A DNA stretch of 64,000 bases, taken from NCBI GenBank assembly GCA_019044685.2, contig JAGTXX020000001.1, forward strand, positions 558,001-622,000. Reading direction: 5' to 3'. This stretch comes from Nannochloris sp. 'desiccata' (taxonomy: Eukaryota > Chlorophyta > Trebouxiophyceae > Chlorellales > Chlorellaceae). Below the pieces are notes generated by a model. The model did not search any database. It worked only from the letters and a program-made list of their open reading frames with translations, and was not told the origin of the DNA. How positions within the stretch are numbered: position 1 is the first letter of the stretch; the number at the start of each line of letters is the position of its first letter. Below, in pieces: positions 9,716 to 21,082 of the stretch. A program made the translations under genes and the position numbers.

Positions 9716-10250
9716 TATGATTGGTCTTTTCAGATAGTCAATTCTGCTGATCGAAATGAAATGTGGCAGATGCGCTAGTTTGTGATTTCGATACTAGATC
9801 GATAAAGCAAACACAGCGTCGTAAACTGCCACGAAATGGCTATGCAAATATATGTAGAATGATAATTTAATAACAAAAGCGCTAAAATTCTATATATATA
9901 TGCATGCTATAGAGTTTAGCATCTCATTTTAGGCCACGGATGAGGTCCCGTCGCTAACTCGAATGTTTTGCTTCCCTCAGGATTTCGACTTGAAAATTTA
10001 CAGAAGCAGGTGCCATTATTACCACGGCATTGGGGGTTATCGCGAGAGGGCAAAGAAGATACCAAGTAAAATATATATATATCGCGACGTGCAACTTTTA
10101 TTAGAACAAAATCAGAGAGAGAAAATAAATCAGAAAAAAAGTTAAAATTTTGCCGTCGTCAGTCGCCCAGAAAACCAGAAAGCCTCCTCATCTTTCCTTC
10201 TTCCTCTAACAATTATGGTTGTTAGTCCATAATCAAAGAGCATCTAAAAA
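9716..10250. other. Intergenic region upstream of CYP97B
   Basis: 535 bases between two minus-strand genes, containing the CYP97B promoter and the 3' end of the histidine-phosphatase gene. It has AT-rich stretches, including TATATATA runs near 9890 and 10075. No gene seen. Confidence 0.5.
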
Positions 10251-12303
10251 TTAAACATGAAGTTGCATCCAAGAGCAATTTTTCAGCCCTTCTTGCTTCA
10301 CCCCATTTTTACACGCTGTAGCAAACGCCTTCCAAAATATACTATGCCCTACTGCCACAAACGTCTGCTCCGGTCTATTTAAAATCCATTTTCTAAACGC
10401 CTTTATACGCTTTTGCATCTCTAGTTTCGGCTCCGCAGCATTAAATTGACCGGAGTATGCACAATTGCATTTATCAGGTTGATTATACCACCAACAATCA
10501 GGCAATTGTGAGAGCTGATCTCGTAATTGTGGGAATGTTTTAATCAAGTCATGAGGTCGGTGCCCTATATCTCCACTTGTCAGTAACTGTTCAGAGACCT
10601 CAGGCAAAATGTGGACATTACGGAATGGGTTATTGGTGTGAATTGCGTCATTCACACCTCCGTTCTCATCATTGCTATTCAAATTGTCGTTGCCGTTATT
10701 AATAATTCCAGAAAGAGTAACAGCATATCCATCACCGCCACCGACGCCGCCACCGCCGTCAAGGCCATCTATTCCTCCATTATGGTTAGGAAATGCTAAT
10801 AGCATTGTTTCTATCGCTCTACTCAACGGACTTGTCACCCAAACAACATCGTCAGGTAAATTCCATTTCGCTACTTGATCCCTTAAACTCAACGCTTGTC
10901 TTTTACCTTTCGACGTGAGCGGGGCATCATAGATCATAGGGTCTTCCCATTTAGAACCCATGGCCCCAATTGCCTTGTTATATTCCGATTCTCCATGCCT
11001 GATGATATATATTGTCTTGCAATCTTTTTTGGATCTGAAAATAGGGAAGACGCCTGACGGACCGCCACTGTTTAGTTGAACCCGGTCGACTGAATGGACA
11101 GCAGGGGTGTGACTATGTGCATTGCTGTTGTTAGTACAACCGGGAAGAAATAAAGCATTACTGTTATCGATAGTATTGCCATTGCCATTGCCGTTGCCAC
11201 CACCAGTAGAAGTACGAGCGGGAGCTGGAGGCTTAAGTTGGCTTGAAATACCATCTCCAAAGTCTTCATCTTGGTTACTATCTACAGCCATTGCCTTTGT
11301 TCCACCAGCTGTGGTTGTGGCTGTTGCACCTAGAGCTTTAAGACGGGAAGAGGGCACCCCAGCCGTCAGTGCCGCCGCTTGCTCTGCTATCCTTGCTGCC
11401 CCTGCTGCAAACGAGTTATTAAACTCGTCTGTATCATAACTTGGTGCAGCGTTTAAGAATCCTGATGCTGCTATTGGTTCTAAATTGTCCTCATCGTCTT
11501 CTTCTACATGAGCTTGGCTCAGCGGGGTGTCGTCGTCAGGAGCTCTTTGAGAGAGAACACGCTCGTAGGTAGGCTGGCTAAAAAGTACAAAACCATCTAG
11601 GTCTTCGTCTTCTTGGCTCTTTGTTTCCACTGTAATGGTAAAATAGAGTGCATAGAAAGGTGTACTGGTTCAGAAATGTGTAAAATCAATGAAACAAGAG
11701 TTTACAAAATAGAAGTAAAAGTTGAAAAAATGTGTTTTTAAACTCATTTACCGTGTGGAGCGAGTCGGTCAGAAGGGGTTTCCAATGTTTGCTGCATAAG
11801 GAATCTGCGCTGTAAACTTTGCAACATTGTGCTGCCTACTTGTCTTTTGTTTATAGCTGCAGTGGCGAGGTTATCAGCTGGCTGTTGAGGGAAGCCAGTA
11901 GGGGGGAGGCCATTGGGCAGCAAGCCGATAGCTGCGAGAATGAGACGTTGTTTAGAGGTTAAAAGGGCAAGAGTGTGAAGCGATGGCAATGCGCATTGAA
12001 TCGGTATGATATACAAGGATGTGATAGATAAACTTACCAGGGGTTTTATTAGGGAGAGGCTCGGGTGCAGGCAAGTCTTCTGGCATTGGGCTGCCCATTG
12101 CAGTTGAGCCATCCTGGAAAATATTAGTGGAAGTTAGCCTCAATTGAGCTAATTTATTCTTATGGCTAGAATCAATATACCAGTCATAAAAAATTTACCT
12201 GCTTGCTGTCGTCATTGGTTCCCTGAAGGCAATAATCAATGCAACTTTTCTGGCGCTTTAACGGCCGCTCTTCTGAAGCCGTTTGCGGCATAGCGCCCTG
12301 CAT
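10251..12303 (-). CDS. Histidine phosphatase (phosphoglycerate mutase-like) protein, four exons
   Basis: Protein of 579 residues with a C-terminal histidine-phosphatase domain. Exons: 12303-12199, 12113-12038, 11931-11752, 11629-10251; all introns GT-AG, and phases add up to exactly 580 codons. The start is the ATG at 12303 (MQGAMPQTASEERPLKRQK, with a basic patch resembling a nuclear signal). The catalytic domain begins at IYIIRHGESEYN (the RHG phospho-acceptor His), and the second His is in FVAVGHSIFW. Between them sits a low-complexity Gly/Asn-rich insert (GGGGVGGGDG, NNGNDNLNSND). The N-terminal 200 residues are acidic, Ala- and Gly/Asn-rich and probably disordered. Relatives in plants and algae are annotated phosphoglycerate mutase family, but the insertion and long N-terminus make a regulatory phosphatase as likely as a metabolic enzyme; the substrate is unknown. 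Confidence 0.85.
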
Positions 12304-12616
12304 TCGCACTCTTATAAGCTTATACTAACTGAATATGTTGATAACTCGGATGATCTGCTCTTAAGAGCGGACCTCCAAGGACGCGATCTTGCCCAAACCG
12401 TTCATAATAGCGTTCATTTTGGCATGGGCTCCAAAGGCGCTTTACAAATTACATATAAATCAAGCTTATTGGACAATAGATTGATCAGAGCTCAGGTTTT
12501 AATTATGCTAGTCGTTGGCCACACCAGCTCGTGCTTTGCTTGACGCAAAGCAGCAAATGAACAGTTCAAATTTCAATTTTTAAGAGCTTGTGTAGCATAA
12601 AGATATTTGATTAGCA
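12304..12616. promoter_or_regulatory. Divergent promoter region
   Basis: 313 bases between the starts of the histidine-phosphatase gene (minus) and the H2B-like gene (plus). A frame of 86 codons at 12283-12543 overlaps exon 1 of the former and is not supported as a gene. Confidence 0.5.
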
Positions 12617-13336
12617 ATGGAACAGCCGCCAAAGATCCCACCAAGGTCAGAAATTCAGGCGCAGCAGGAGGAGTCTGTCGCAGCTGAGCCTGTAGCTGAA
12701 GAATTGGTGGATCAAGAGAACGATGAGATGGATCAAGTTTTGGTCAACGGGGAGGATCTGCAAGGCGCAGATCTATCAGAAATGGGAGCATGGGTTCTAC
12801 AGACGTTACAAGAGCAGCAACCAGATGCTGAAATTACCCTAGGTTCCGTTCAAGTAAGTCTGTTATTTCTTTCCGCCTTTGCCCTATTTCTCTTCTCTAA
12901 ATCATTATTTTTTGCTTTCCAGGCATTAACTGACATGCTTGATGGCATCACATCTCGTATACTAGAAGAAGCCAGACGAATCAGCCATGGGGAAGGGCCT
13001 AGCACTGCAGATGGTGAGGAAGGTGGCAGTGACGGCATATCTACAGCAGCCCCGTCAACTTGCACCCTCACAAGCCAAGCTCTAACCAGCCAGGACATCC
13101 ATAAAGCACTGAAAAGACTACTCCCTGGAGAACCTGGAGATCCGTTGCGGCCGTATCTCCCCACGGTAACGAAACAAGCGTGGCATTTAGATAAACAAAG
13201 TTTGAAAGGAATTAAACGGAAAAAAGGAAACACTGCAGCAGCAGCGGCAAATACAACCAATACTTCTAGCGTTGCTGCTGTTGGCGGTGCTACAAGTATA
13301 CCAAGTGTACAGGAGAATGTCTCTCCATCTGAATAA
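12617..13336 (+). CDS. Divergent histone H2B-like histone-fold protein
   Basis: A 216-residue protein after removal of a 69-base intron (12854-12922, GTAAGT...TTCCAG). The intron has a length divisible by three, so the frame also reads through it. Residues about 60-105 align with the H2B alpha1-L1-alpha2 core: VLQTLQEQQPDAEIT against VLKQVHPDTGIS, then SVQALTDMLDGITSRILEEA against [21 protein letters not shown]. The alpha3/C-terminal part, LTSQDIHKALKRLLPGE, matches H2B ITSREIQTAVRLLLPGE. Two things are unusual. The N-terminal tail is acidic (Glu/Gln-rich) instead of Lys-rich. About 30 extra residues are inserted between alpha2 and alpha3. The C-terminus has a KGIKRKKG basic patch. Candidates are a variant H2B or a histone-fold subunit of a chromatin or transcription complex. 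Confidence 0.75.
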   Translation: MEQPPKIPPRSEIQAQQEESVAAEPVAEELVDQENDEMDQVLVNGEDLQGADLSEMGAWVLQTLQEQQPDAEITLGSVQVSLLFLSAFALFLFSKSLFFAFQALTDMLDGITSRILEEARRISHGEGPSTADGEEGGSDGISTAAPSTCTLTSQALTSQDIHKALKRLLPGEPGDPLRPYLPTVTKQAWHLDKQSLKGIKRKKGNTAAAAANTTNTSSVAAVGGATSIPSVQENVSPSE

Positions 13337-13434
13337 AATAATTTAAAATCTGCACAGTATACATCAAAATAAAAATAAATTTAAGATTAAAAAAACTAAA
13401 AGACGCTGTAAATTATTTTCATTCTATATTTTCT

Positions 13435-14831
13435 CTACCAATCCAGTGCTGCAAAGAGTCTAGGAGCCATTTCACACACTGCAAACCCTATCCCCGCGTA
13501 CGCAAAGAACCGTGACGTCACGTCCACGTCCCAAGGAAGCCCATGACGGGTGTGTGGCAATCCAATCAACAGCGGGTTGACTATTTTATTTTTAGGGCAC
13601 TGGTTGTGAACTGGCGGCTGCCACCGTTTGCGCAACGCCAATGGAAAAATGATATAAAATCTAGGTAACAATGCAAATGTCACTGCTCGAGAGATCTCTT
13701 TACTTGCCAAAACGATGGTAAAACCGGCGAATAACCGGCGAAGAATCCAAAACCACACTGGCACCGTAAGTTTACTTCCATCTAAAATTTGGTAAATAGA
13801 TACAGCTGGTTGGAAGAAAGAAGGAAATCTGCTGACCCCAATAACAACCCCAAACATCACACCCATAAAGCTCGTACTAAATTCAAACGTCGGCGTCGGA
13901 TTAAGAGGTTTAGGGTGCAATCGTAGCAAAATTAAAGACGCCACGCCAGCGGTAAGTAAAACTACTATTGGGGCCTTGATAACCCAAGCATTAAACATAT
14001 TTTCCAGACTAATAAACGTGGTGACGACCGTTAGACCCGCGACTGCCCCGGCTGCTATATCTACAGGTGTATGAAACCCTAAATAAACCCTAGATAGAGC
14101 AATCCAGATGACCCACAAAGAGACGAGAGCATAAAGATTGACGGTGATGCTATCTCCGATTACTTTTTGCTCATGTAAGTAGTGCACAGCGTAGAAATTC
14201 AAACACAGAGAGTTCATTGTATGACTGGAAGGAAGACCATATTCTTTGGCGTTTATATTTTGTTCTTCTGAGCCTTTGGCGAGGAAGGAGAGACGAGCTT
14301 TGCCATAACTTACACCGAGAGGCCGGGGAGCGGAGACGAGATCCTTCATCGCGTTCCCAACGTAAAGGGTTAACGTCATGAGGACGACGAGGTGCCAGCC
14401 AAGTTCTGGGAAGCCTAACCAAATGACGCAAGGAAGAAATGAGCCCTGTTGAAGAGAAGGAATAAAAAGAAGATGGAGGTGGCGTTGAGAAGAAATGACG
14501 GTCAAAGAACTCTGTTGATAAAAAAAAAGTTCTAGTTAGTTTGTTCCCAATAGTTTACACCTACATAAAATCCTACGCTGACACTATGGCTTGATTGCTC
14601 AAACAATTTTGTCAACCAAGGCCTTTTATATTGTTGCAAGAAAACCACCCAGTCTAAACCGTTCTCAACGAATATGATAACGGTTGGACGAACGAGTTGA
14701 CGGACTGGAGTATGGAGACTAGGAATACAGCAAAATGCGATGAAGAGTGATACCAGGCAGACGCAGACGAATTGGAAAGAAGCTGTTGCAGTAGCCTCGA
14801 AAACTAAAATTGGTGCAAGTGATCCAAACAT
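13435..14831 (-). CDS. Sphingosine-1-phosphate phosphatase-like PAP2 membrane protein
   Basis: Integral ER-type phosphatase of the PAP2 superfamily, LCB3/SGPP branch, which dephosphorylates long-chain base phosphates. Exon 1 is 14831-14565 (donor GTAGGT at 14564), exon 2 is 14445-13435 (acceptor after a CTTCTCTTCAACAG tract); 425 residues. The three catalytic motifs are present: KDLVSAPRP, PSSHTMNS and SRVYLGFHTPVD. The spliced junction gives VGFY-GSFLPCVIWLGF, matching the first-helix pattern of the family (FY..FLP..W); the apparent start inside the intron at 14505 is not real. About eight membrane helices follow, and the C-terminal extension is typical of this branch. It converges with the H2B-like gene (98 bases between stops). 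Confidence 0.88.
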
Positions 14832-15096
14832 CTTGAAACGTAGCTGCTGTCAGTGCTCAGGGGTGCCTTGCCAGCTACGGGGTTTGATCATTATACTGTA
14901 TAGTGTAATCAAACGAAGAGATTGTCTCCAATTTGAGTTTCAGATGCTTTTTTAGGCAATTTTCCTGCGTGCTATGCATCGTGATGAGCTTGTTGGGCGG
15001 CTGGTTAAAGTCTATTTCTGCAGTCTTCAGGCTACATAAATACATATGCTAATGCCTGTGAGCTAGTCAGTTTCATCAGGAACAGCTGGAGACACA

Positions 15097-17150
15097 ATGC
15101 CCGTCGTAGGAGTTAATAGAGATAAATTATTTGTAGCATTGGGACAAACATTCAGTAAGTAAAGCACTTCAACGATGATGCCAATCCCTTCTTTCCATTG
15201 ATCTGATCTCTATGTATCTGATATCATCCATCGATGCATCGCAGCTGAGGAAGAGTTTGAGGAGCTTTGCTTTGAGTATGGCATTGAACTTGACGATGTG
15301 GTAAGTTATTTCTATTTCCTTGCTGCCTTGCAACTTAACTAAGTCTAGATCTATATCCCTAACAACATGATGTATTCCAATCTGTGCAGACCTCTGAAAA
15401 AGAGATGCTTCGCAAGGAGCTCCAGCAATCGAGCAATAACGCCCAACTTGAAGCCGCCAGTGATGAAGTCATCTACAAAATTGACATCCCTGCCAACAGA
15501 TACGACATGCTCTGCTTAGAAGGTATCGCACGCGCACTCAACATCTTCCGTGGTAAGTGCTCTCCCCCCAACTACACCCTCGCAGAGCCAACCAACGGGG
15601 TCAGACAAAAGATGACGGTGCGCCCAGAAACTGCCCTTGTCCGCCCCTTTGTAGTCTGCGCCATCCTTCGTGGTGTCCAATTTGACCCTATTCGCTATGC
15701 TAGTTTCATTGATCTCCAAGATAAGCTTCACCAAAATCTTTGCCGGCAACGTACCTTGGTCGCCATTGGCACTCATGACCTTTCCACCATCCAAGGCCCC
15801 TTTACCTACGAAGCCCTGCCCCCTGAAGATATTGTATTCACCCCTTTGAAACAAACCCGGGAATTTAACGCCAAGGAATTGTTGGAATATTATTTGGCTA
15901 ATGATCAAAAATTAAAGCGTTTTGTACCGATTATTCACAAATCTTTGGTCTATCCCGTAATTTTGGACGCTAATCGTACAGTCCTTTCTTTACCACCTAT
16001 TATTAATGGTGCTCGTTCTGCTATTACACTTGAAACCAAGGATGTGTTCATTGAATGCACTGCAACTGACCTTACAAAGGCTAAAGTGGTTTTGAATACC
16101 GTCTGTGCTATGTTTTCTGAATACTGTGCTGTTCCTTTCCAGGTAGAGCCTGTAGAGGTCGTTGATTCTCTTGGCCAGACACATGTGTATCCAAATTTAT
16201 CATCCCGTACAATGAATGTGTCTATGGATTACGTAAACAGCTGTACCGGATTAGCCTTGGGGGCAGATGTAGCGGCCACATTACTTAGCAAAATGCAATT
16301 GAACGCACAACCGGTACATAACGGCGCTGAAGTACAAGTTGAGGTTCCTGTCACGCGGAGTGATGTACTGCATGCGTGTGATGTTATGGAGGATGTAGCT
16401 ATTGCGTATGGCTATAATAATTTGGTCAGAGGTATCCCAAAAACGGTGACGGTAGGTAGAGAATTGCCGCTGAATCAAATGACCGAATTATTGCGTTTAG
16501 AATGCGCTATGGCTGGATTTACAGAGATTTTAACATGGGCATTGTGTTCTAGAGAAGAGGTATTCGGTAACATGAGATTAGAGGACAATGGCGAAGGGGC
16601 AGTCAGTATTGGGAATCCTGCAACAGCAGAATTTGAAGTATGCAGAAATAGCTTATTACCTGGCGCTTTAAAGACTCTAGGTGCCAACAAAGATGCCCCT
16701 ATTCCAGTTAAATTGTTTGAAATCTCAGATGTGATTTTGTTGTCTGATACAGCAGATGTAGGGGCAGTGAATAAAAGGCGATTGGTGGCAGTGAACTGTG
16801 ATAAAACAAGTGGATTTGAGGTCATTCATGGGTTATTAAATCGTGTCATGGAAGTTCTTAGAGTTCCTTTGGTAGGTGATACAGACCCTGAAGCGCAGAA
16901 GATGGCTGAAAAGTATGGAGGAGGCTATGAATGGAAAGCAGAGGATAGTGAAAGTTTCTTCCCAGGAAGACATGCTGTGGTGTATGCTCGTGGGGAGCGT
17001 GTAGGTCAATTTGGCGTTGTGCATCCTGAAGTATTGGAGAAATTTGATATTCAGTACCCTGTTTCTGCGATGGAATTGGAGCTTGAGCCTTTTGTTTTTG
17101 ACTTGGCTTATGAAATGCTCAAGACCACAGCGGTAGAACTGCTTTCTTAG
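15097..17150 (+). CDS. FARSB: Cytosolic phenylalanyl-tRNA synthetase beta subunit
   Basis: Beta subunit of the alpha2beta2 cytosolic PheRS, which contributes tRNA binding and the B3/B4 editing domain. Three exons: 15097-15154, 15245-15300, 15390-17150; total 625 codons, 624 residues. The spliced start MPVVGVNRDKLFVALG, then TEEEFEELCFEYGIELDDV and TSEKEM, lines up with human FARSB (MPTVSVKRDLLFQALG, TDEEFDELCFEFGLELDE, TSEKE). The next conserved block is YKIDIPANRYDMLCLEG. The B5 DNA-binding-like domain and the catalytic-like core with NPATAEFEVCRNSLLPG follow. Length is slightly above the usual 590. The gap to the divergent phosphatase start at 14831 is only 265 bases, so the two probably share a promoter region. 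Confidence 0.96.
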
Positions 17151-17384
17151 AGAAATTTGAGTGGATAGCTTATTATAGCCGTTAAAGTATTTGGTGTAAA
17201 AAAGTAATAAATAGACCTCTTCAGAAAGTAAGCGTGTTTGGACTCTAGACTAGTAAATATAATTTTTGGGGAATACACATTTGGCATTACTTTTTTGTGA
17301 TCTCTCACGTCCAAAGCAAAAATCCTCTTTCCCACCCCAAACAAAAGCCAGCATTCCTGAGGTCCTTTTATTTACCTAAACAAG

Positions 17385-17729
17385 ATGGGTTGTTTGGTTT
17401 CCAAGGCTGTAACTGCGGGCGAGAGTCCTCCCCCACCAGTGCCTTCTAACGTTGTCAGCGTCCACGTTATTTATTGTGGACAATGACATAGCTTTGAACA
17501 ACAATACCACAGGCTTGTCCAGGAATGTAAAGAACGTTTCCCTGATGCTCCAATTGTATATTCTGGCTCGCCTACGAAACGTAGAACTGGATGGTTTGAA
17601 ATTAGTGTAGATGGAATTTTAATTTTCAGTACCAAGGCGGGGATGGGAAAGTTTAATACACCTGTAAAGAAGGAACGTGTTGTGCAGGCTATAGAACGTG
17701 CATTAGCAAAAAAGAGAACACAGAAATGA
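17385..17729 (+). CDS. Selenoprotein W-like (Rdx family) with in-frame TGA for selenocysteine
   Basis: Small thioredoxin-like redox protein of the SelW/Rdx family. The frame starts at ATG 17385 (MGCLVSK) and is interrupted only by TGA at 17484-17486, codon 34, exactly where the family has its CxxU redox motif: VHVIYCGQ-U. Past the TGA the frame continues with strong family features (LVQECKERFPDAP, GWFEISVDG, LIFSTKAGMGKF, ERVVQAIERALAK) to a TGA stop at 17727-17729; 114 residues including Sec. Conservation on both sides of the TGA argues against a pseudogene. The N-terminal MGC with Ser6-Lys7 fits a myristoylation plus palmitoylation signal, which is inferred, not shown. Insertion of Sec needs a SECIS in the 3' UTR; a candidate follows. 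Standard gene callers would truncate or miss this gene. Confidence 0.9.
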
Positions 17730-17764
17730 AGGAAATAAAGTCGTTCAGTTGAATAAAGGGGAGA

Positions 17765-17833
17765 GGTGCTATATGACGCGCAAGTGCTTAAAAAAATTTA
17801 AATTTTGGCGTTGCCCTGAAAAACAATCACACC
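17765..17833 (+). promoter_or_regulatory. Candidate SECIS element
   Basis: Located 36-104 bases after the SelW stop. ATGA at 17773-17776 and TGA at 17817-17819 can form the non-Watson-Crick quartet. GCAA pairs with TTGC, and TGCT with GGCG across a one-base bulge. The apical loop is A-rich (a run of seven A starts 13 bases after ATGA). Flanking GGTG (17765-17768) and CACC (17830-17833) can form the lower helix. Helix 2 is weak by eye, so folding software should decide. Confidence 0.5.
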
Positions 17834-18034
17834 ACACGGCCTTTTACTCTGTTGAATGATTTTTCTTTCCTTTCTTTTTCTTACTTGCGCATCAGTTTCA
17901 TAATTATCAGTTTCACAGCTTAAGCAGTGCAAAAACAGAACTCTGGTACCAAAAAATAGAAGAGGGGAGAAAGCAAGTAATCTATCGTCAATAATAAATA
18001 AAAAATACTGGTCAAAAACTTTGCAGTTCACTAT
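17834..18034. other. Convergent intergenic region
   Basis: 3' flanks of the SelW-like gene (plus) and the GINT1-like gene (minus). No further feature seen. Confidence 0.5.
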
Positions 18035-20638
18035 TTAAATACACCCTAGCCCAAACATCGAGCAGAGAGCACCCTTAACCTCACCATCAGCAGGTTCTAT
18101 CATTACTTCTCTCAAAGGGAATGTTCCAAACAGCTGTGTCATCTCATCAATACATTCCTGTCGAATCACTTTTTGAGATTTTTTACCGCCACTACCACGA
18201 GCACCCACGCCTTTATGGTTGCTACCTATCCCTGCAGCGGTGGTGAGATCAAGTCTCCGGTGAGGACGGACATACCGTAACGGAGGCATAAAAGCAGAAG
18301 AATCTTGTAATAACCCAGTAGCAGGATCATCACTCGTATTGCTGTCCGAAAGTGAAGAAGCTGCAGATGAAGAAGCAACGCTGCTAATAATAAAATTCAT
18401 TAAGAGATCTTCACAGCTAAATTTAGAATCCACTACTTCCCTTCCCTTCGTATTACTGACACTCCAATACTCTCCAAACCACTTGTCAGCATCCATGAAC
18501 ACAGCACCAGTAAACAAAGCATTATATTTCCCTGCTTTAAGTGTCTCTTGTTCATCAAAGTAGCCTCCTGGATTTGCAGAAAGAAGCCGAGGATGAAATC
18601 CAACCAGCCCCTCTGGATGTCTTCTCCACTCTGCAAATGCATTTTCCACGTCAGCACATTGTAGCATAATATCATCATCTAAAGAAAGTACAGCTCTGGT
18701 AGGTATATTGGCAATGCCATCCGGTTTAAAGCGATTATTTAAACTGGGATTTCTCTCTACCCGGAAGTTGACCGGTACCGCAGCAGTAATTGTACCTTCA
18801 ACAGGCACTTGTTCGCCATTCCAAACAACCAAAATCTGTGCTATAGAAGGACAGCGACTGTAGTGAGTGACTACAGATTGTAATGTGTTGATACGGAGAG
18901 AAAAAGATGTAATAACGACTGTAAAACGACTGAATGTGCCATCGATGGCGATTGCAGTAGGTGCAGCAGGGGTCTCTCTGACGAGCGATAAGTAATACCA
19001 AGTACCCATGGAAATGCCTAAAAAGGCGATTAGTAGAGTGAGGAGTGCTATTAAAGAAAATAGTAAAGCAGGGCTTGGTGGCCAGCCCATTGTCTTAATT
19101 CTTAAAGAGCGGTGGAGATTTAGAAAGAAACCACTGCACCGATGATGATGAGAGCTACTGTTAAGCTTATACCCTCCTCCTCTACCAGCAATGTTACAAT
19201 TACTATTACTTCTCTGGTGAAAAAGAAGCCTTGACGGTTTTGATCCGGGTGAAGAACGTAGCGAAGGATCCATTATGCCTGCTCCCCCTGTTGCTGCTAT
19301 ACTCGCAGTGCTGAGTAACGGTAGATTACCTGAACTGCCTAACAAATGCGTTCTTCCAAACCGTCTATCTGCCAGGGCAAGTATTAAAACAACACATCCA
19401 GCCGTCCATGCCAGCCCGACACCTACCGCTCTTCTGACAAACGGTTTTGATAAAGGATTCGATTCTTGCCAATCCCCGTCCATTACAGCCAGCCACGACC
19501 CATCCCCTAGTTGTAACGCGTCTATATGATGTCTCCGCACACCATTCCAAGCTCCAATTCCTTGTTTTGTCCTTCTGGAGGTGAATTTTATTCTCGTCTG
19601 ATCAAATTCTGTCGGACTTAAAACATCTATTCTAAAGGCAGCGACGTTTCTACCATAGGTACCACTACAATCCTGTCCAAACCTGTACAATCTATCGTTA
19701 TGTTTGAGTAATCTACCGGCCATACGGGCGCCCGATCGCGGGTCTCCAGACATCACAGGGTTCAGATAATGTTGAGTCCAAGGTCCGAGCGGTGCTTCAG
19801 AATGAAAAATTTGTAGTTCTGCGTTCTTTTTATGACCTGGTCTGCTCGGATCTGACGCAAACAAGTACCATCTACCCTTCCATTCGACTAGAGATGCATC
19901 TACAAGCGGCTTGTTGATTAATTCTTTTTCTAATTCCCATCGGAGTGGGTAATCCACTGCTCGATAAAGTCGTAAAGAGCCTGATCCAGAGCCCTCTGGC
20001 ATCATGTAAACTTGATTATTCCAAGAAAATACATATGGATATGATAAATGCCATGGTTCGCTGAGTGCTATACCTATATATTGCCACGTTGCACCTCCAT
20101 TGAGACTTTCAGCAACGCCAATTTCTCCTCTCATGACAATGTTTGATTTAGTTTCGAAAAAGATGTGGAGAGGAGGTTGGTTTGGAGGGCCTAATTCTTT
20201 TGGAACACCTGATTTAGCGAATATAAAAGGGTCTGCTACAAAGTTTGAGGGTGTATCGGTGACAGAAGCGCAGGTAAGGACTGGGTTTGCTGCTGGCCAG
20301 GCAGAAGCGGCGGGACAGTCAACCCGAGGAGAAGTGCTTTCAATTGGGGTGAGATTCAGTGGGGAAGGGCCCCGAAATGTGCCAATGCTCCATGAACCCT
20401 TTAAAAGCATAGAAGACGGGCATGTGAGATTCTCGTATTAAATTAGAAACAATAAAATAGACAATAAAAGATGAAGAATTACCTCGTCATCTGGTAAGCA
20501 AGGACGTCCTCTTTCGGGCCATAGCACGGATCCAATATCAATTAGCAGATACATGCTCGCAAAGAATGCGACAATGATCCATCGTCCTACGCCTGGAGCT
20601 ACCGGCACTCTCCTCCTTGATCTCTTGATCTCTCCCAT
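18035..20638 (-). CDS. GINT1-like inositolphosphorylceramide glycosyltransferase (propeller plus GT64)
   Basis: Large Golgi-type protein with the two-part layout of plant GINT1, which adds GlcNAc to inositolphosphorylceramides. Exon 1 is 20638-20483 (52 codons): a basic N-terminus and a single membrane helix WIIVAFFASMYLLIDIGSVLW, typical of a type II protein. Exon 2 starts either at 20398 (84-base intron, preferred, since the shortest other intron seen is 69) or at 20431 (51-base intron); both keep frame. The first part carries a GH43-like beta-propeller (FVADPFIF, PYVFSWNNQVYMMPEGSGSGSLRLY, WKGRWYLFASDP). The C-terminal half, after two further hydrophobic segments, is a GT64 exostosin-type domain: RFTVVITSFSLRINTL, NNRFKPD, LSLDDDIML (DxD metal site) and VVDSKFSCEDLLMNF. 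Two poorly conserved linkers are Ser/Gly-rich. Length is about 840 residues. Confidence 0.85.
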
Positions 20639-21082
20639 TTTATTTATTTTACTACAATACTTCAATCATAGCAATGCTATTCTAGATGCCTGATCATTCT
20701 TTCTTAAGTCACTACTAGAATTGAATAATGTAACCAATTGTAATGATTTGTCTTCATCTGTTTGATCCTATGCAGATAGCTCTGGGGCCAGCCTGGGCAG
20801 CCGTGGCGTTGTATTCAGTTTAATCATTTGTGTCTGACCCCTGTACCTCTGCACATAAAGTAAAGCTAAGGATTCAAGAGACAGCTGAATAAATTGCAAG
20901 AGTATAATACGCAGAAACAAAGACAAATAAAAAATAAACAACAACAACAGCAGCAGCAGCCTCTACAGATAGTACAAATGCACAGAAAGCCTTCATCTAA
21001 AGCCATGGCCCTGGTGATCTTTCGCCAGCACTATCCTAATGGAGGTAATGAAAGTTGCAAAGAAGAAAGAAAGCAACTTGGT
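20639..21082. other. Intergenic region with CAA/CAG run
   Basis: Upstream region of the GINT1-like gene. Around 20935-20962 is a CAACAACAACAGCAGCAGCAG run. A frame at 20894-21136 begins with TTG, contains a poly-Gln stretch from this run and is probably not a gene. Nothing else stands out. Confidence 0.4.

Noticed and set aside
12283..12543. 86-codon frame between divergent genes
   Set aside because: Overlaps exon 1 of the histidine-phosphatase gene on the other strand and has no similarity to known proteins.
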